From: Liminaster sp964567855
GTDB taxonomy: Bacteria > Bacteroidota > Bacteroidia > Bacteroidales > UBA3663
DNA: 64,000 bases
Direction of reading: 5' to 3'
NCBI GenBank assembly: GCA_964567855.1
Contig: CAZMOE010000004.1
Coordinates: 69,966 to 133,965, forward strand
The notes under the pieces were generated by a model, which was given only the letters and a program-made list of their open reading frames with translations, searched no databases and was not told the origin of the DNA. Within the stretch, counting starts at the first letter, position 1, and every line of letters starts with the position of its first letter. Position numbers and translations under genes: made by a program. This document shows, piece by piece, positions 26,882 through 35,968 of this stretch.

Positions 26882-26959
26882 TTATCTGCAAAAGAAAAAT
26901 ACTCTTTCACATCTCAATATTCTATTCCTTCTGGCTCTCAGATGGATCTACTACCCAAA

Positions 26960-27619
26960 TTACCAAAAAGTACCAATACCAATAAAGTGAGTCTGAAGCT
27001 TCGCGTCCACCAATTTACAAAGTTTGGTAAAATCCTTTTGATACTGATAACCGATATAAAAATTGCCTAATGCAAAACCCAATCCGGCATTCCATCCGAA
27101 CTGCAAGTGCTTAAAAGCAGTAGAACCCATATCATCTTTGCTAAAATAGTCACACGTTTCATTTGAAATGTAATCTCCATCCGTTTTTTCTTGACCATAA
27201 ATAAAACACTTGAAATTCAAACCTGCGTAAGGCATTGCATAAATATTATTCGCTAACTTAGCTTTAACCACAAGATTGAGGGGAACAGATACATCTATGA
27301 AATCTTCACGTATACTGACATCATTGTCTCCTATCTTATCCATGACCCAAGACATTCTAAAACCGGTCTCCAGATAAAGGGGGAAATCTCTCGAAACAGA
27401 TCCACCATGAAATGCACCAATTGACACCCCCTGGTCTTTACTCAAATCTCCAAAATCTAATCCTGCAATCTTTACCTGCGAATTTGTATACGCTACCATA
27501 AACCGGCCATAAGAATCATTTCCGGATGTGACCTTTGAAGATGCTATATTAGAAAACTGTGCTGTAGCCGATGTGACTAATGACAACATCAAGACTGTAA
27601 AAAGAATTATTCTGTTCAT
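26960..27619 (-). CDS. Outer-membrane beta-barrel protein
   Basis: The 219-residue protein has a signal peptide ending at SATAQ, then amphipathic strands with aromatic girdle residues, ending in an aromatic residue (FIGIGTFW). This is the pattern of an OMP_b-brl barrel of unknown cargo. It starts 13 nt after the PD40 gene on the same strand and is probably co-transcribed. Both genes are visibly AT-richer than the division genes beside them. Confidence 0.7.
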   Translation of the reverse strand: MNRIILFTVLMLSLVTSATAQFSNIASSKVTSGNDSYGRFMVAYTNSQVKIAGLDFGDLSKDQGVSIGAFHGGSVSRDFPLYLETGFRMSWVMDKIGDNDVSIREDFIDVSVPLNLVVKAKLANNIYAMPYAGLNFKCFIYGQEKTDGDYISNETCDYFSKDDMGSTAFKHLQFGWNAGLGFALGNFYIGYQYQKDFTKLCKLVDAKLQTHFIGIGTFW

Positions 27620-27632
27620 AATTATTGATATT

Positions 27633-28631
27633 TTATGGTTTAAATGTCATTCTCCAAACGTTTGCTATCCCGGCATCACTACCACGTTGGGAAACGAAAT
27701 AAATATACTTACCGTCCCGGCTCCATACCGGGCTCAAATCATCAGAATAAAAGTTCGTTAACTGCCGTAAATCAGAACCATCAGACTTACACACATAAAT
27801 ATCAGTATTACAATAATAGCGTCCTTTATCGTAATTCAAAATTGTACCACCTACCAAAACCAACCACTTACCATCCGGAGACAAAGAAGGAGTAGAAAAA
27901 CTCATCCGAGAATCAGTAACAATAGGAATCTCCTGTCCCGTTTCATAATCTACTTTCCAAATCTCTAAATAACCGCTATTTCCAGTCCTTACACAATAAA
28001 ATGCCGACTCTCCGGCAATCAATTCAGGATTCATTCCATTCGAATATAATGAAAGTAATCGGTTACCCATGTCCATACTCCATATATTAACGTGATTTCC
28101 TTTATCCTGACGAGAGAAAAACACTCTGTCACCCTCATTCGTAAAAACGGGAGAATAATCATTAGCATTCGCTGTCAATTGCTGTGCAACATAAGCATTA
28201 GAGGCGTTCGTCAGATACAATTCATTACTTCCGTTTTCCGATAATTCTGAATACACCAAATGTTGCCCATCAAGAGAAAACCGCAAATCCAGCACCGTTT
28301 GTCGATGAGTCAGTAACCGTACATCTCCATCCCCATAAATAGGCTTAATAAAAACATTGGTCGTTTGATCTTTAACCGCTAAGAATGCAAGAGTAGAATC
28401 GTTTGCAGAGATGTCGATAACCCGATTCGTCCACCAAGAAATCCGAGTATTAGAGGAACGACGTCGCACCTTAGGCATACAAACCCCATCTGCATCAGAA
28501 GTAAGTTTCACAAATTCCAAACCCACTTCCTCTTTTGAATAAACTGCAGAATAATCCAATGAAACAGATTGCGCGCCGACCCTAAAAGCTCCCGACAATA
28601 AAAAAAGCACATTTATGATCCTATATTTCAT
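27633..28631 (-). CDS. PD40/TolB-like beta-propeller protein
   Basis: The 332-residue exported protein has a signal peptide ending near RVGAQ and PD40-type WD-like repeats such as LRFSLDGQHLVYSE, TPSLSPDGKWLVLVGG and SPVWSRDGKYIYFVSQRG. It resembles TolB or the propeller of S9 peptidases, but no peptidase domain follows. ATG at 28631 is preferred over an in-frame TTG two codons upstream. It precedes a barrel gene by 13 nt, suggesting a periplasmic propeller paired with an outer-membrane barrel. A roughly 340-nt leader lies upstream. Confidence 0.75.
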   Translation of the reverse strand: MKYRIINVLFLLSGAFRVGAQSVSLDYSAVYSKEEVGLEFVKLTSDADGVCMPKVRRRSSNTRISWWTNRVIDISANDSTLAFLAVKDQTTNVFIKPIYGDGDVRLLTHRQTVLDLRFSLDGQHLVYSELSENGSNELYLTNASNAYVAQQLTANANDYSPVFTNEGDRVFFSRQDKGNHVNIWSMDMGNRLLSLYSNGMNPELIAGESAFYCVRTGNSGYLEIWKVDYETGQEIPIVTDSRMSFSTPSLSPDGKWLVLVGGTILNYDKGRYYCNTDIYVCKSDGSDLRQLTNFYSDDLSPVWSRDGKYIYFVSQRGSDAGIANVWRMTFKP

Positions 28632-28679
28632 AGTCAATCATATTATTGCCTATAGGTACTCCAAATTCGGCATAAAACA

Positions 28680-28971
28680 AAAAAGACGGGAGCCTCTTAT
28701 CGGTTGCTTATCCGAATCCGAGGCTCTCGCATTGCCCAACTTATGGATAAGCAACGTAAAAGCCTCACGTCCGGATGTTATAACAAACTCCCTCCCACCC
28801 TATAGCATGAGGTAGAAGAAGCATATTAATACACCTTCCATGGACATTTACTGTTGCCGCATCTTCATAAGTTTGTAATTTGCGAGATTACGGATTCGAA
28901 GATAAACGACGTCGTAAGCGTCTTATCAATAAACTTATCTATACTGTCTCATTTATTAGAGCAAGGATAGA
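28680..28971 (-). ncRNA. Candidate structured RNA or long leader with its own promoter and terminator
   Basis: A canonical promoter (28977-29007) starts a leftward transcript. About 285 nt later it reaches a hairpin GAGCCTC/GAGGCTC (28690-28696 with 28720-28726) and a run of six T. No gene is seen inside. Other complementary segments are GTTGCTTATCC with GGATAAGCAAC (28703-28713 with 28745-28755), which overlaps and competes with the terminator stem, and CCTCATG with CGTGAGG near 28770-28810. This could be a free-standing RNA such as 6S-type, or an attenuated leader for the PD40 gene 50 nt further on. Identity is not established. Confidence 0.45.
28690..28726 (-). terminator. Terminator-like hairpin in the leader RNA
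   Basis: The 7-bp stem GAGCCTC/GAGGCTC encloses 23 nt. On the minus strand it is followed by CCGTC and six T, 50-60 nt before the PD40 start codon. An alternative 11-bp pairing (28703-28713 with 28745-28755) would break it. Confidence 0.5.
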
Positions 28972-28976
28972 CGCCT

Positions 28977-29007
28977 CAAAGATATATATATTATAAAAAA
29001 TGACAAA
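28977..29007 (-). promoter_or_regulatory. Promoter TTTG-N19-TATCTTTG of the leader RNA
   Basis: On the minus strand TTTG (29004-29007) and TATCTTTG (28977-28984) are separated by 19 nt, an exact Bacteroidota promoter, about 345 nt from the PD40 start codon. Confidence 0.7.
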
Positions 29008-29092
29008 ATTATACCACAAAATATTCATACCTCCACACAAAAATTCTTTCAGATATCCATTTCTATCTTTAACTATCAACATCAATAAAAAA

Positions 29093-29130
29093 CATCATCC
29101 TATTTATCCAAAAGAATAAATAGGATGATG
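29093..29130 (-). terminator. Intrinsic terminator of ychF
   Basis: A perfect 14-bp inverted repeat (29093-29106 with 29117-29130) with a 10-nt loop is followed on the minus strand by a run of six T. It lies about 125 nt after the ychF stop. Confidence 0.8.
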
Positions 29131-29141
29131 AAGAAATCCAA

Positions 29142-29199
29142 AATCTCATTTCCTATTTGATTTCGATATTTTGTCAGGAATCAAATCGGAAATGAGATT
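29142..29199. repeat. Second long hairpin downstream of ychF
   Basis: An inverted repeat of about 20 bp with one mismatch (arms 29142-29161 and 29180-29199) lies between the ychF stop and its terminator. It has no T-run of its own and may protect the mRNA 3' end. Confidence 0.55.
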
Positions 29200-29255
29200 C
29201 TTATCTTGACGATGATGCCGTGATATATGCTGTTTAAAATGCGGACAAGAAGAAA

Positions 29256-30359
29256 TCAGACATTGAAACGGAAGTGCATAATATCACCATCCTGCACCTC
29301 ATATTCCTTACCTTCTACGCTAAGCTTTCCGGCCTCCTTGACTGCGGCTTCTGAGCCATATTGAAGATAATCTTCATATTTTATGACCTCCGCACGAATA
29401 AATCCCTTTTCAAAATCGGTATGGATGATACCTGCACACTGCGGGGCCTTCATTCCTTTCCGGTATGTCCAGGCTTTAACTTCCATCGGACCGGCAGTAA
29501 TATAAGTCTGAAGATTCAGCAGCTTATAAGCAGCCTGAATAAGGCGGTTGACGCCACTTTCTTCCAAGCCCAATTCTTCCAAAAACATCTGCCGTTCCTC
29601 AAAAGTCTCCAATTCGGCAATTTCCGATTCGATTTTTGCTGCCAGCATAAGTACTTCAGCCTGCTCATCTGCCACCGCGGCTTTAACGGCCTCCACATAA
29701 TGGTTGCCCTGTTTCGCGCTGGCCTCGTCGACGTTGCAGACATACAAAATCGGCTTCGAAGTCAGCAGGAAAAGGTCACGGAGAGCGGCCTGCTCTTCCG
29801 GAGAATCGAAATGCACGGTACGGGCAGAACGACCCTGTTCCAACGCAGCCTTGACGGCATTCATTACAGACAGCAATACCTTGGCATCCTTATCTCCGCC
29901 GGAAGCCGCCATTTTTGCAACTTTAGGCAAACGGGTTTCAATAGTCTCAAGATCCTTTAACTGCAACTCCGTATCGATAATCTCCTTATCCCGGATCGGA
30001 TCGACCGAGCCATCCACATGGGTAACATTCTCATCGTCGAAACAACGAAGAACGTGGATAATGGCATCCGTCTCGCGAATATTTGCCAAAAACTTATTCC
30101 CTAAACCCTCGCCCTTGCTTGCTCCTTTTACAAGACCGGCAATGTCTACAATCTCCACTGTAGCCGGAACCACCCGGCCTGGATGTACGATTTCGGCCAG
30201 CTTGCTAAGCCGTTCATCGGGAACAGTGATAACACCGACGTTAGGCTCGATAGTACAAAAGGGGAAATTGGCAGCCTGCGCCTTCGCGCTCGAAAGGCAA
30301 TTGAACAATGTGGACTTACCGACGTTCGGAAGGCCCACTATACCGCACTGAAGTGACAT
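29256..30359 (-). CDS. ychF: Redox/translation-associated ATPase YchF (OLA1-like)
   Basis: The 367-residue Obg-family P-loop protein has G1 GLPNVGKST at 9-17, the NFPFCTIEPNVGVI switch, G3 DIAGLVKGASKGEGLGNKFL, a coiled-coil helical domain in the middle and a C-terminal TGS domain. YchF binds ATP in preference to GTP and associates with ribosomes. It has its own downstream terminator and follows the Wza-like gene by 69 nt. Confidence 0.96.
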   Translation of the reverse strand: MSLQCGIVGLPNVGKSTLFNCLSSAKAQAANFPFCTIEPNVGVITVPDERLSKLAEIVHPGRVVPATVEIVDIAGLVKGASKGEGLGNKFLANIRETDAIIHVLRCFDDENVTHVDGSVDPIRDKEIIDTELQLKDLETIETRLPKVAKMAASGGDKDAKVLLSVMNAVKAALEQGRSARTVHFDSPEEQAALRDLFLLTSKPILYVCNVDEASAKQGNHYVEAVKAAVADEQAEVLMLAAKIESEIAELETFEERQMFLEELGLEESGVNRLIQAAYKLLNLQTYITAGPMEVKAWTYRKGMKAPQCAGIIHTDFEKGFIRAEVIKYEDYLQYGSEAAVKEAGKLSVEGKEYEVQDGDIMHFRFNV

Positions 30360-30428
30360 ATCTTTCTAAAATTATCAATTTTACAAATATCTCCGACCGG
30401 CATCGACATACACACAATGCCCTTAGGT

Positions 30429-31229
30429 TCATTTAAAAGAACGAACGAATGTGGCAATAGTCAAAGACAACGATACTAAAGAAATCCCGAAAGTATAAAA
30501 CGGATTGATTTCTCGGCTGGAAACTTTCGTATTGTTAGGCTCGACATATACGATATCGTTCTGCTGTAAATAGTAGCCGGGGCTTGTCACAATATTCGGG
30601 TCACGCAAATCCACATCATAGGTTGTCAATTTGCCGTCCTGTTCACGATATACATGAACCTTGTTACGTTCTCCGTAGACAGTCAGATCCCCAGCCATGG
30701 CAATAGCGTCGTAAATAGAAACACGATCTGTCTTTATCTCAAACTGGCCGGCACGGCCAACTTCCCCGAGGACGGAGATCTTACTGTTATTGAACATGAC
30801 ATCGACAATGGCATCGCTAATCATACCGGTAGTACGAAGATAATTTCTTATCATATCGGCAAGTTCCATACGGGTCATTCCTTCCACTTTCAGTTTTCCC
30901 ATAGAAGGATAATCGATTTCGCCATTAGGATCCACCCAATATACCAACGGAGTACCGGTTCCACCACCCATACTTACAGATCCGCCACTTGCAAATGCCT
31001 TTTGCGTCAATTGCCTATTGAAAGGGGCGGCCACCTCCGCATTCTTCTCACTATTTACGATGATCAGCAATTGATCGTCCTTTTTTATGCGTGGGCTATA
31101 AGCGACAGGGATCTCCTGCGGCTCTAATTCCGCCATTCCTTGCAAGTAAACGACTTTCTCACGAGTATGGCAACTTGCGAGCATCCCGATCAAGAAAAAA
31201 AGACAGAATAAATTCTTCAAAGATTTCAT
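30429..31229 (-). CDS. Wza-like polysaccharide export lipoprotein
   Basis: The 266-residue protein has a lipobox (GMLASC, lipidated C20), a Poly_export domain (SPRIKKDDQLLIIVNSEK; WVDPNGEIDYPSMGKLKVEG), and an SLBB-like domain (VLGEVGRAGQFEI). A C-terminal hydrophobic helix (YTFGISLVSLSLTIATF) recalls the membrane-spanning helix of Wza. Such proteins form the outer-membrane pore for capsule or exopolysaccharide. No Wzc-like kinase or glycosyltransferases are adjacent, so its locus is unusual. Confidence 0.88.
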   Translation of the reverse strand: MKSLKNLFCLFFLIGMLASCHTREKVVYLQGMAELEPQEIPVAYSPRIKKDDQLLIIVNSEKNAEVAAPFNRQLTQKAFASGGSVSMGGGTGTPLVYWVDPNGEIDYPSMGKLKVEGMTRMELADMIRNYLRTTGMISDAIVDVMFNNSKISVLGEVGRAGQFEIKTDRVSIYDAIAMAGDLTVYGERNKVHVYREQDGKLTTYDVDLRDPNIVTSPGYYLQQNDIVYVEPNNTKVSSREINPFYTFGISLVSLSLTIATFVRSFK

Positions 31230-31289
31230 AAACGGATTTTAGTTTATATTTTCGACAATAACAATCCCCAAAAATTGTTTACTGGGTGA

Positions 31290-31297
31290 CAAAGGTA
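31290..31297 (-). promoter_or_regulatory. Candidate -7 box TACCTTTG of the Wza-like gene
   Basis: The minus strand reads TACCTTTG, 60 nt upstream of the start at 31229. No good -33 element is visible. Confidence 0.4.
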
Positions 31298-31476
31298 TGA
31301 AAAATATTTTTTCTTTAGATAATAAATGAGAAAATTCGCCCTAAAAAGCAACAGATTTATGATACACAAAGATATATTTTCAATAAAAATGCAAAAGAGT
31401 GACATAACATATCACATTTTTTCTCACCTTTGCAATTAGTAAACAGACAGCATTGCCGTCAAACAGCATCAATATT

Positions 31477-33063
31477 ATGCAAAAAAAATATGACTTCCTT
31501 GTCATCGGTTCCGGCATCGCCGGCATGAGCTTTGCCCTTAAAGTAGCCCATCGCGACCGGGTAGCCCTTATCTGCAAAACCGAACTGGAAGAAGCAAACA
31601 CCTATTTTGCCCAAGGAGGCATTTCATCGGTCACCGATCTGACGGTAGACAATTTCGACAAACATATTCATGACACCATGGTCGCCGGCGACTGGCTCAG
31701 CAACCCGGATGCTGTAGACCTCGTCGTGCGCAACGCACCCGAACAAATCCGGCAATTAGTCGAATGGGGTGTACAATTCGATCGCAAAGAGAATGGAGAT
31801 TTCGACCTGCACCGCGAAGGCGGACACTCGGAGTTCCGTATTCTGCACCACGCCGATAATACCGGCGCCGAAATACAGACCAGCCTCATCCGGGCCGTAA
31901 AAGGGCATCCCAATATCGATGTTCTCGAGCATCACTTTGCCATCGAAATCCTGACCCAGCATCATCTCGGTATCGAAGTCACCAGAAGGACTCCTGATAT
32001 CGAATGTTACGGGGCTTACGTTCTGGATGAAAAGACCGGAAAAATAGATACCTATCTTGCCAAAATCACCATGATGGCCACCGGCGGCGTCGGATCCGTT
32101 TATAGTACTTCGACCAATCCTCCTGTTGCTACAGGAGACGGCATCGCCATGGTCTACAGGGCCAAAGGCACAGTAAAGGATATGGAATTCGTACAGTTCC
32201 ACCCCACGGCCCTCTATCATCCCGGCGATCACCCGAATTTCCTCATCACCGAGGCCATGAGAGGCTATGGAGGGATTCTCCGAACCCTTGACGGACAGGA
32301 ATTCATGCAGAAATACGATCCGCGGCTTTCGCTGGCGCCACGCGATATCGTGGCCCGCGCGATCGATCATGAAATGAAAACCCGCGGAGAGGACCATGTA
32401 CTGCTGGATGTGACCCATAAAGACCCGGAAGAGACGAAAAAACATTTTCCAAACATCTATGCCAAGTGTCTGAGCTATGGCATAGATATCACACGCGAAT
32501 GTATCCCGGTCGTTCCCTGCCATCACTATCTCTGCGGAGGCATTCTGGTGGATCTCGATGGCCAGTCCAGCATCAGCCGGCTCTATGCCGCCGGAGAATG
32601 TTCCTGCACCGGTCTGCACGGAGGCAACCGCCTGGCTTCCAACTCCCTGATCGAGGCCATTGTCTATGCCGATGCAGCTGCCAAACATAGCCTCGAGCGT
32701 GTGGAAAGCCTTGAATACCGCACCGACATCCCCCGCTGGAACGACGACGGCACCACTCCGCACGAAGAACTGGTGCTCATCAATCAGAGCATTCTTGAAG
32801 TCAACCAGATCATGAGCACCTATGTCGGCATCGTCCGTTCCAATCTGCGCCTAAAACGCGCATGGACCCGCTTGGACATCCTCTACGAGGAAACCGAGAA
32901 ACTCTTCATGCGATCAAAAGTCAGAAAGGACATCTGTGAACTGCGCAACATGATCAACGTCGGCTACCTCATCATGAGGCAGGCCATGGAACGCAAAGAA
33001 AGCCGCGGACTTCACTATTCCATCGATTATCCGCCGACTCCGAAAGACATCAAGGGATTCTAA
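31477..33063 (+). CDS. nadB: L-aspartate oxidase
   Basis: The 528-residue flavoenzyme oxidises L-aspartate to iminoaspartate for NAD synthesis. It has the FAD-binding VIGSGIAGMSFALKVA near the N-terminus, AQGGISSV, the DREGGHS-like HREGGHSE and the GGNRLASNSLIEA segment. The ATG at 31477 is preferred to an in-frame TTG eight codons upstream. It is a single gene; nadA and nadC are not in this window. It is convergent with mnmA. Confidence 0.95.
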   Translation: MQKKYDFLVIGSGIAGMSFALKVAHRDRVALICKTELEEANTYFAQGGISSVTDLTVDNFDKHIHDTMVAGDWLSNPDAVDLVVRNAPEQIRQLVEWGVQFDRKENGDFDLHREGGHSEFRILHHADNTGAEIQTSLIRAVKGHPNIDVLEHHFAIEILTQHHLGIEVTRRTPDIECYGAYVLDEKTGKIDTYLAKITMMATGGVGSVYSTSTNPPVATGDGIAMVYRAKGTVKDMEFVQFHPTALYHPGDHPNFLITEAMRGYGGILRTLDGQEFMQKYDPRLSLAPRDIVARAIDHEMKTRGEDHVLLDVTHKDPEETKKHFPNIYAKCLSYGIDITRECIPVVPCHHYLCGGILVDLDGQSSISRLYAAGECSCTGLHGGNRLASNSLIEAIVYADAAAKHSLERVESLEYRTDIPRWNDDGTTPHEELVLINQSILEVNQIMSTYVGIVRSNLRLKRAWTRLDILYEETEKLFMRSKVRKDICELRNMINVGYLIMRQAMERKESRGLHYSIDYPPTPKDIKGF

Positions 33064-33144
33064 GCCGGCAGCCGACGCGGCGCGTCGACTGCGCAGACCC
33101 TTCACAGAGCCAAACTCATTGCCGGGAAAACCTCTCAGCCCATA

Positions 33145-33173
33145 GCGGGCGGCACCTTGAAGGCGCCGCCCGC
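33145..33173. terminator. Hairpin between convergent nadB and mnmA
   Basis: A 9-bp GC-rich stem GCGGGCGGC/GCCGCCCGC (33145-33153 with 33165-33173) lies in the 237-nt convergent interval. There is no T-run on either strand, so efficiency is uncertain. Confidence 0.45.
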
Positions 33174-33300
33174 TTACATGTATCTTAATAATGCTTCATT
33201 TACCGCAGATTCCAGTCAACAGCCTATCCATGCCTGTTCCGGCGCAAAAAGAAGTGGCACATACACCCTGATAGAGGGTAAAACCGGTCACGGCAGAGGT

Positions 33301-34401
33301 TCATCCCCACGCTATCTCCCCGCTGCCATAGCAGATACGACCGTCAAGAGAATAGACGACGCAAAACTGACCTGGCGCGACACCATTGATTTTCTCTTCG
33401 GAATACAAATGCCACCAGTCATCGCCTTCGCGTACCAACCGGCCGCGTGTCAGTTCCGGGACATGACGTATTTTGAAAAGGACATCGACACCGGCGGCCG
33501 ACCGATCGGTCCTTCCCCCATCTGGAGCAGTTTCTTCCCACGGATTACAGGTAATAAAATGAAAACCGTGCATTCTCAACTCGTCGGCCATCTGTCCCTC
33601 CGGATTATAGCCCTTGGAAACATACACGACATTATCTTCAATATCCTTGCGGCACACAAACCAAGGACCGCCGCTCAAACCGAGGCCCTTGCGCTGGCCG
33701 ATGGTGTGAAACCAGAAGCCCTGATGCTTACCGAGGATCTTCCCGGTCTCCACCTCGACGATATTCCCTTCACTGCGGCCGAGATATTTTTCTATGAATT
33801 GATTATAATCGATCTTACCCAGGAAACAGATTCCCTGGCTGTCCTTACGATTGGCGGAAGGAAGCTTGGCGGCTTCGGCGATATGCCGCACTTCCTGCTT
33901 CATATAACGGCCGATAGGGAACATCAGACGCGATACCTGCAAGTAATCGATCTGGGCAAGAAAGTCGGTCTGATCCTTCACCGGATCGGGCGTTGTACCG
34001 AGCCACACCTTGCCGCCCTCCTCAATAGTGGTGGCATAATGTCCCGTCGCCGTCTTGTCATACAGATGGCCGACTTTTTCCTCAAAACAGCCGAACTTGA
34101 TAAGTTTATTGCACATGACATCCGGATTGGGAGTAAGCCCGCGTTTCACCTTATCGATGGTGTATGCCACGACATTATCCCAATATTCTTTCTGAAGATC
34201 GACAACTTCGTAACGGAGGCCATAACGATGGGCCATAGCCGTCACAATCTCCAGATCTTCTTCCTGAGGACAGTCCAGATAGCCCCTATCTTCCATCCCG
34301 ATTTTGATATAGAAAAGATCGGGCCTGTATCCCTGTTCGCAAAGCAAATGAACCGCTACCGAACTATCCACTCCACCTGAAAGTAATGCTGCAATATTCA
34401 T
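33301..34401 (-). CDS. mnmA: tRNA-specific 2-thiouridylase MnmA
   Basis: The 366-residue enzyme forms s2U34 in tRNA Lys, Glu and Gln. It has the PP-loop SGGVDSSVA at 8-16, a catalytic cysteine pair C97 (PDVMCNKLIKFG) and C192 (SQGICFLGKIDYNQF), and the HTIGQRKGLGL segment. It is divergent from the MscS gene with an exact promoter at 34424-34455, giving a leader of only about 17 nt. Confidence 0.95.
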   Translation of the reverse strand: MNIAALLSGGVDSSVAVHLLCEQGYRPDLFYIKIGMEDRGYLDCPQEEDLEIVTAMAHRYGLRYEVVDLQKEYWDNVVAYTIDKVKRGLTPNPDVMCNKLIKFGCFEEKVGHLYDKTATGHYATTIEEGGKVWLGTTPDPVKDQTDFLAQIDYLQVSRLMFPIGRYMKQEVRHIAEAAKLPSANRKDSQGICFLGKIDYNQFIEKYLGRSEGNIVEVETGKILGKHQGFWFHTIGQRKGLGLSGGPWFVCRKDIEDNVVYVSKGYNPEGQMADELRMHGFHFITCNPWEETAPDGGRTDRSAAGVDVLFKIRHVPELTRGRLVREGDDWWHLYSEEKINGVAPGQFCVVYSLDGRICYGSGEIAWG

Positions 34402-34423
34402 ATCAATAACCTCTATTTGGCCG

Positions 34424-34455
34424 CAAAGATAACGAAACAGACAGGCAATTGCAAA
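34424..34455 (-). promoter_or_regulatory. Promoter TTTG-N20-TATCTTTG of mnmA
   Basis: On the minus strand TTTG (34452-34455) and TATCTTTG (34424-34431) are 20 nt apart, immediately upstream of mnmA. Confidence 0.72.
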
Positions 34456-34571
34456 TAATCGGGGAACATTCCCCTTTTACAGAATGTTCTACCGATAAAA
34501 GATTTGTCAACGACATGTTTTCACGCTTCTTTCTTCTGCTACGTCCGATCAATCTTCCCAAAGAAGCCCCG

Positions 34572-35831
34572 ATGGAAGACCAACCGACCCGTCTTTCAGA
34601 GCACCTCCTTGTCTGGGTACATGATCTGCTTACCCGAATTGGCCTCGACCCCGAACGGGATGCCTGGCTCGACCGGCTGCTCATATTCCTTGCTATCCTG
34701 ATCATCGGCACAGCGCTGCACTTACTCTGCCGGCATGCCATCATCCCCATCATCGGCTACACCTCCCGCCATTCCAAGATCAAATGGGACGGAATCCTGC
34801 TGCGCCGGCGTTTTTTTCACAGCACCTTAGATCTTCTGGCCCCGATAGTTGTCCTCATTCTGCTACCGTTGGCCGTTACCCCCGAACTGGGAGAAATCGA
34901 TATTCTGCTGACCAAGAGCCTGGCAATCTACATGACCGTCCTTGCTAAAAACATTCTCATTGCTCTCACGGGCAGTGCCTTCGACTATTATCATTTCAGG
35001 AACGGAAAAAGCACGATAAGTCCCTACAAAACCGCACTCGACATGTCCGCCATTTTCATCAAGACGCTGATGGTGCTTTGCATTCTTGGAATCCTTCTCA
35101 ATCTCACCTTAAGCGGAGTGGTTACCATACTCAGTGCTTTCGCGGCCTTGCTGGTGCTGGTATTCAAAGACACTCTGCTGGGTTTCATCGCCGGCATGGT
35201 GCTTCTTCACAACAAAATGATCAAACCGGGCGACTGGATAGTGGTGACAACCCCTTCGGCATCCGGCCAGATCGAAGACATCAATATCATGAGCATCCGC
35301 ATCCGGGCACATGACAACACATTTTACTTTATTCCCACTTACAATCTCGTCACCAGAACGTTCCAGAATAATGCCGGTATGAAAGAGAGCGGAGTCAGAA
35401 GGGTAGACCGGATATTGTTGCTCGATCTGGACAGCATCCGCACTCTCGGACAAGAAGAACTGTCCTCCCTCAGCAACCATCCCGAATTAACAGGTCCTTT
35501 AAGCTCCGAAAGCCGGAAAATTTTCACGCAAACAGCTAACGAGGGCGCCCCCAACACGGAAAGCAACCTGAGCCTGTTCCGCCGCTGGCTCTACCTTTAT
35601 CTCGGCGGACTGCCCAACGTCAGCCAAGATCCCTATCTCATGATCCGGCTGCTTGAAATATCCGGTAAGGGCTATCCGGTGGAATTAATGTTTTTTCTGA
35701 AAACAACCGTATGGAACGAATTTGAAACGCAGCAGTCAGCCATTGCAGAGCAGATCCTGCTCTTCCTGCCTATATTCGGCCTGCGTCCGTTCCAGTTGAC
35801 CGGTATCGCAGAAACCGAATCGCCTTCTTAA
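34572..35831 (+). CDS. MscS-family mechanosensitive channel, YbdG type
   Basis: The roughly 419-residue membrane protein has several N-terminal TM segments. The MscS pore helix and beta domain follow (SAFAALLVLVFKDTLLGFIAGM then KMIKPGDWIVV). The C-terminal domain resembles E. coli YbdG, with insertions such as GVRRVDRILLLDLDSIRTL. YbdG-type channels open under osmotic stress with small conductance. The start MEDQPTRLSEHL is chosen by family length; an ATG at 34515 is also in frame. It ends at a strong hairpin. Confidence 0.88.
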   Translation: MEDQPTRLSEHLLVWVHDLLTRIGLDPERDAWLDRLLIFLAILIIGTALHLLCRHAIIPIIGYTSRHSKIKWDGILLRRRFFHSTLDLLAPIVVLILLPLAVTPELGEIDILLTKSLAIYMTVLAKNILIALTGSAFDYYHFRNGKSTISPYKTALDMSAIFIKTLMVLCILGILLNLTLSGVVTILSAFAALLVLVFKDTLLGFIAGMVLLHNKMIKPGDWIVVTTPSASGQIEDINIMSIRIRAHDNTFYFIPTYNLVTRTFQNNAGMKESGVRRVDRILLLDLDSIRTLGQEELSSLSNHPELTGPLSSESRKIFTQTANEGAPNTESNLSLFRRWLYLYLGGLPNVSQDPYLMIRLLEISGKGYPVELMFFLKTTVWNEFETQQSAIAEQILLFLPIFGLRPFQLTGIAETESPS

Positions 35832-35917
35832 GAATGTTCCCCGGATTTCCTCCAAAGGCAAACCTCATCATTACCCTTGGTGGAATATTCTCATCCCCAA
35901 CAATCGGCAAAAAGAAA

Positions 35918-35968
35918 ATTTTCATTCCGATGATCGTGATTTCAAACACCAATCATCGGAATGAAAAT
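35918..35968. terminator. Bidirectional terminator between the MscS gene and skp
   Basis: A perfect 17-bp inverted repeat (35918-35934 with 35952-35968) with a 17-nt loop has TATTTTTC after it on the plus strand and TTTCTTTTTG on the minus strand. It serves both converging units. Confidence 0.82.

Noticed and set aside
28885..28900. TTCGAATCC motif on the minus strand resembling a tRNA T-loop
   Set aside because: The flanking bases cannot form a T-stem and no anticodon arm or acceptor stem is nearby.
33157..34380. Long open frame on the plus strand opposite mnmA
   Set aside because: It is fully antisense to a gene with clear catalytic motifs, has no recognisable domain, and arises from the codon bias of the opposite strand.
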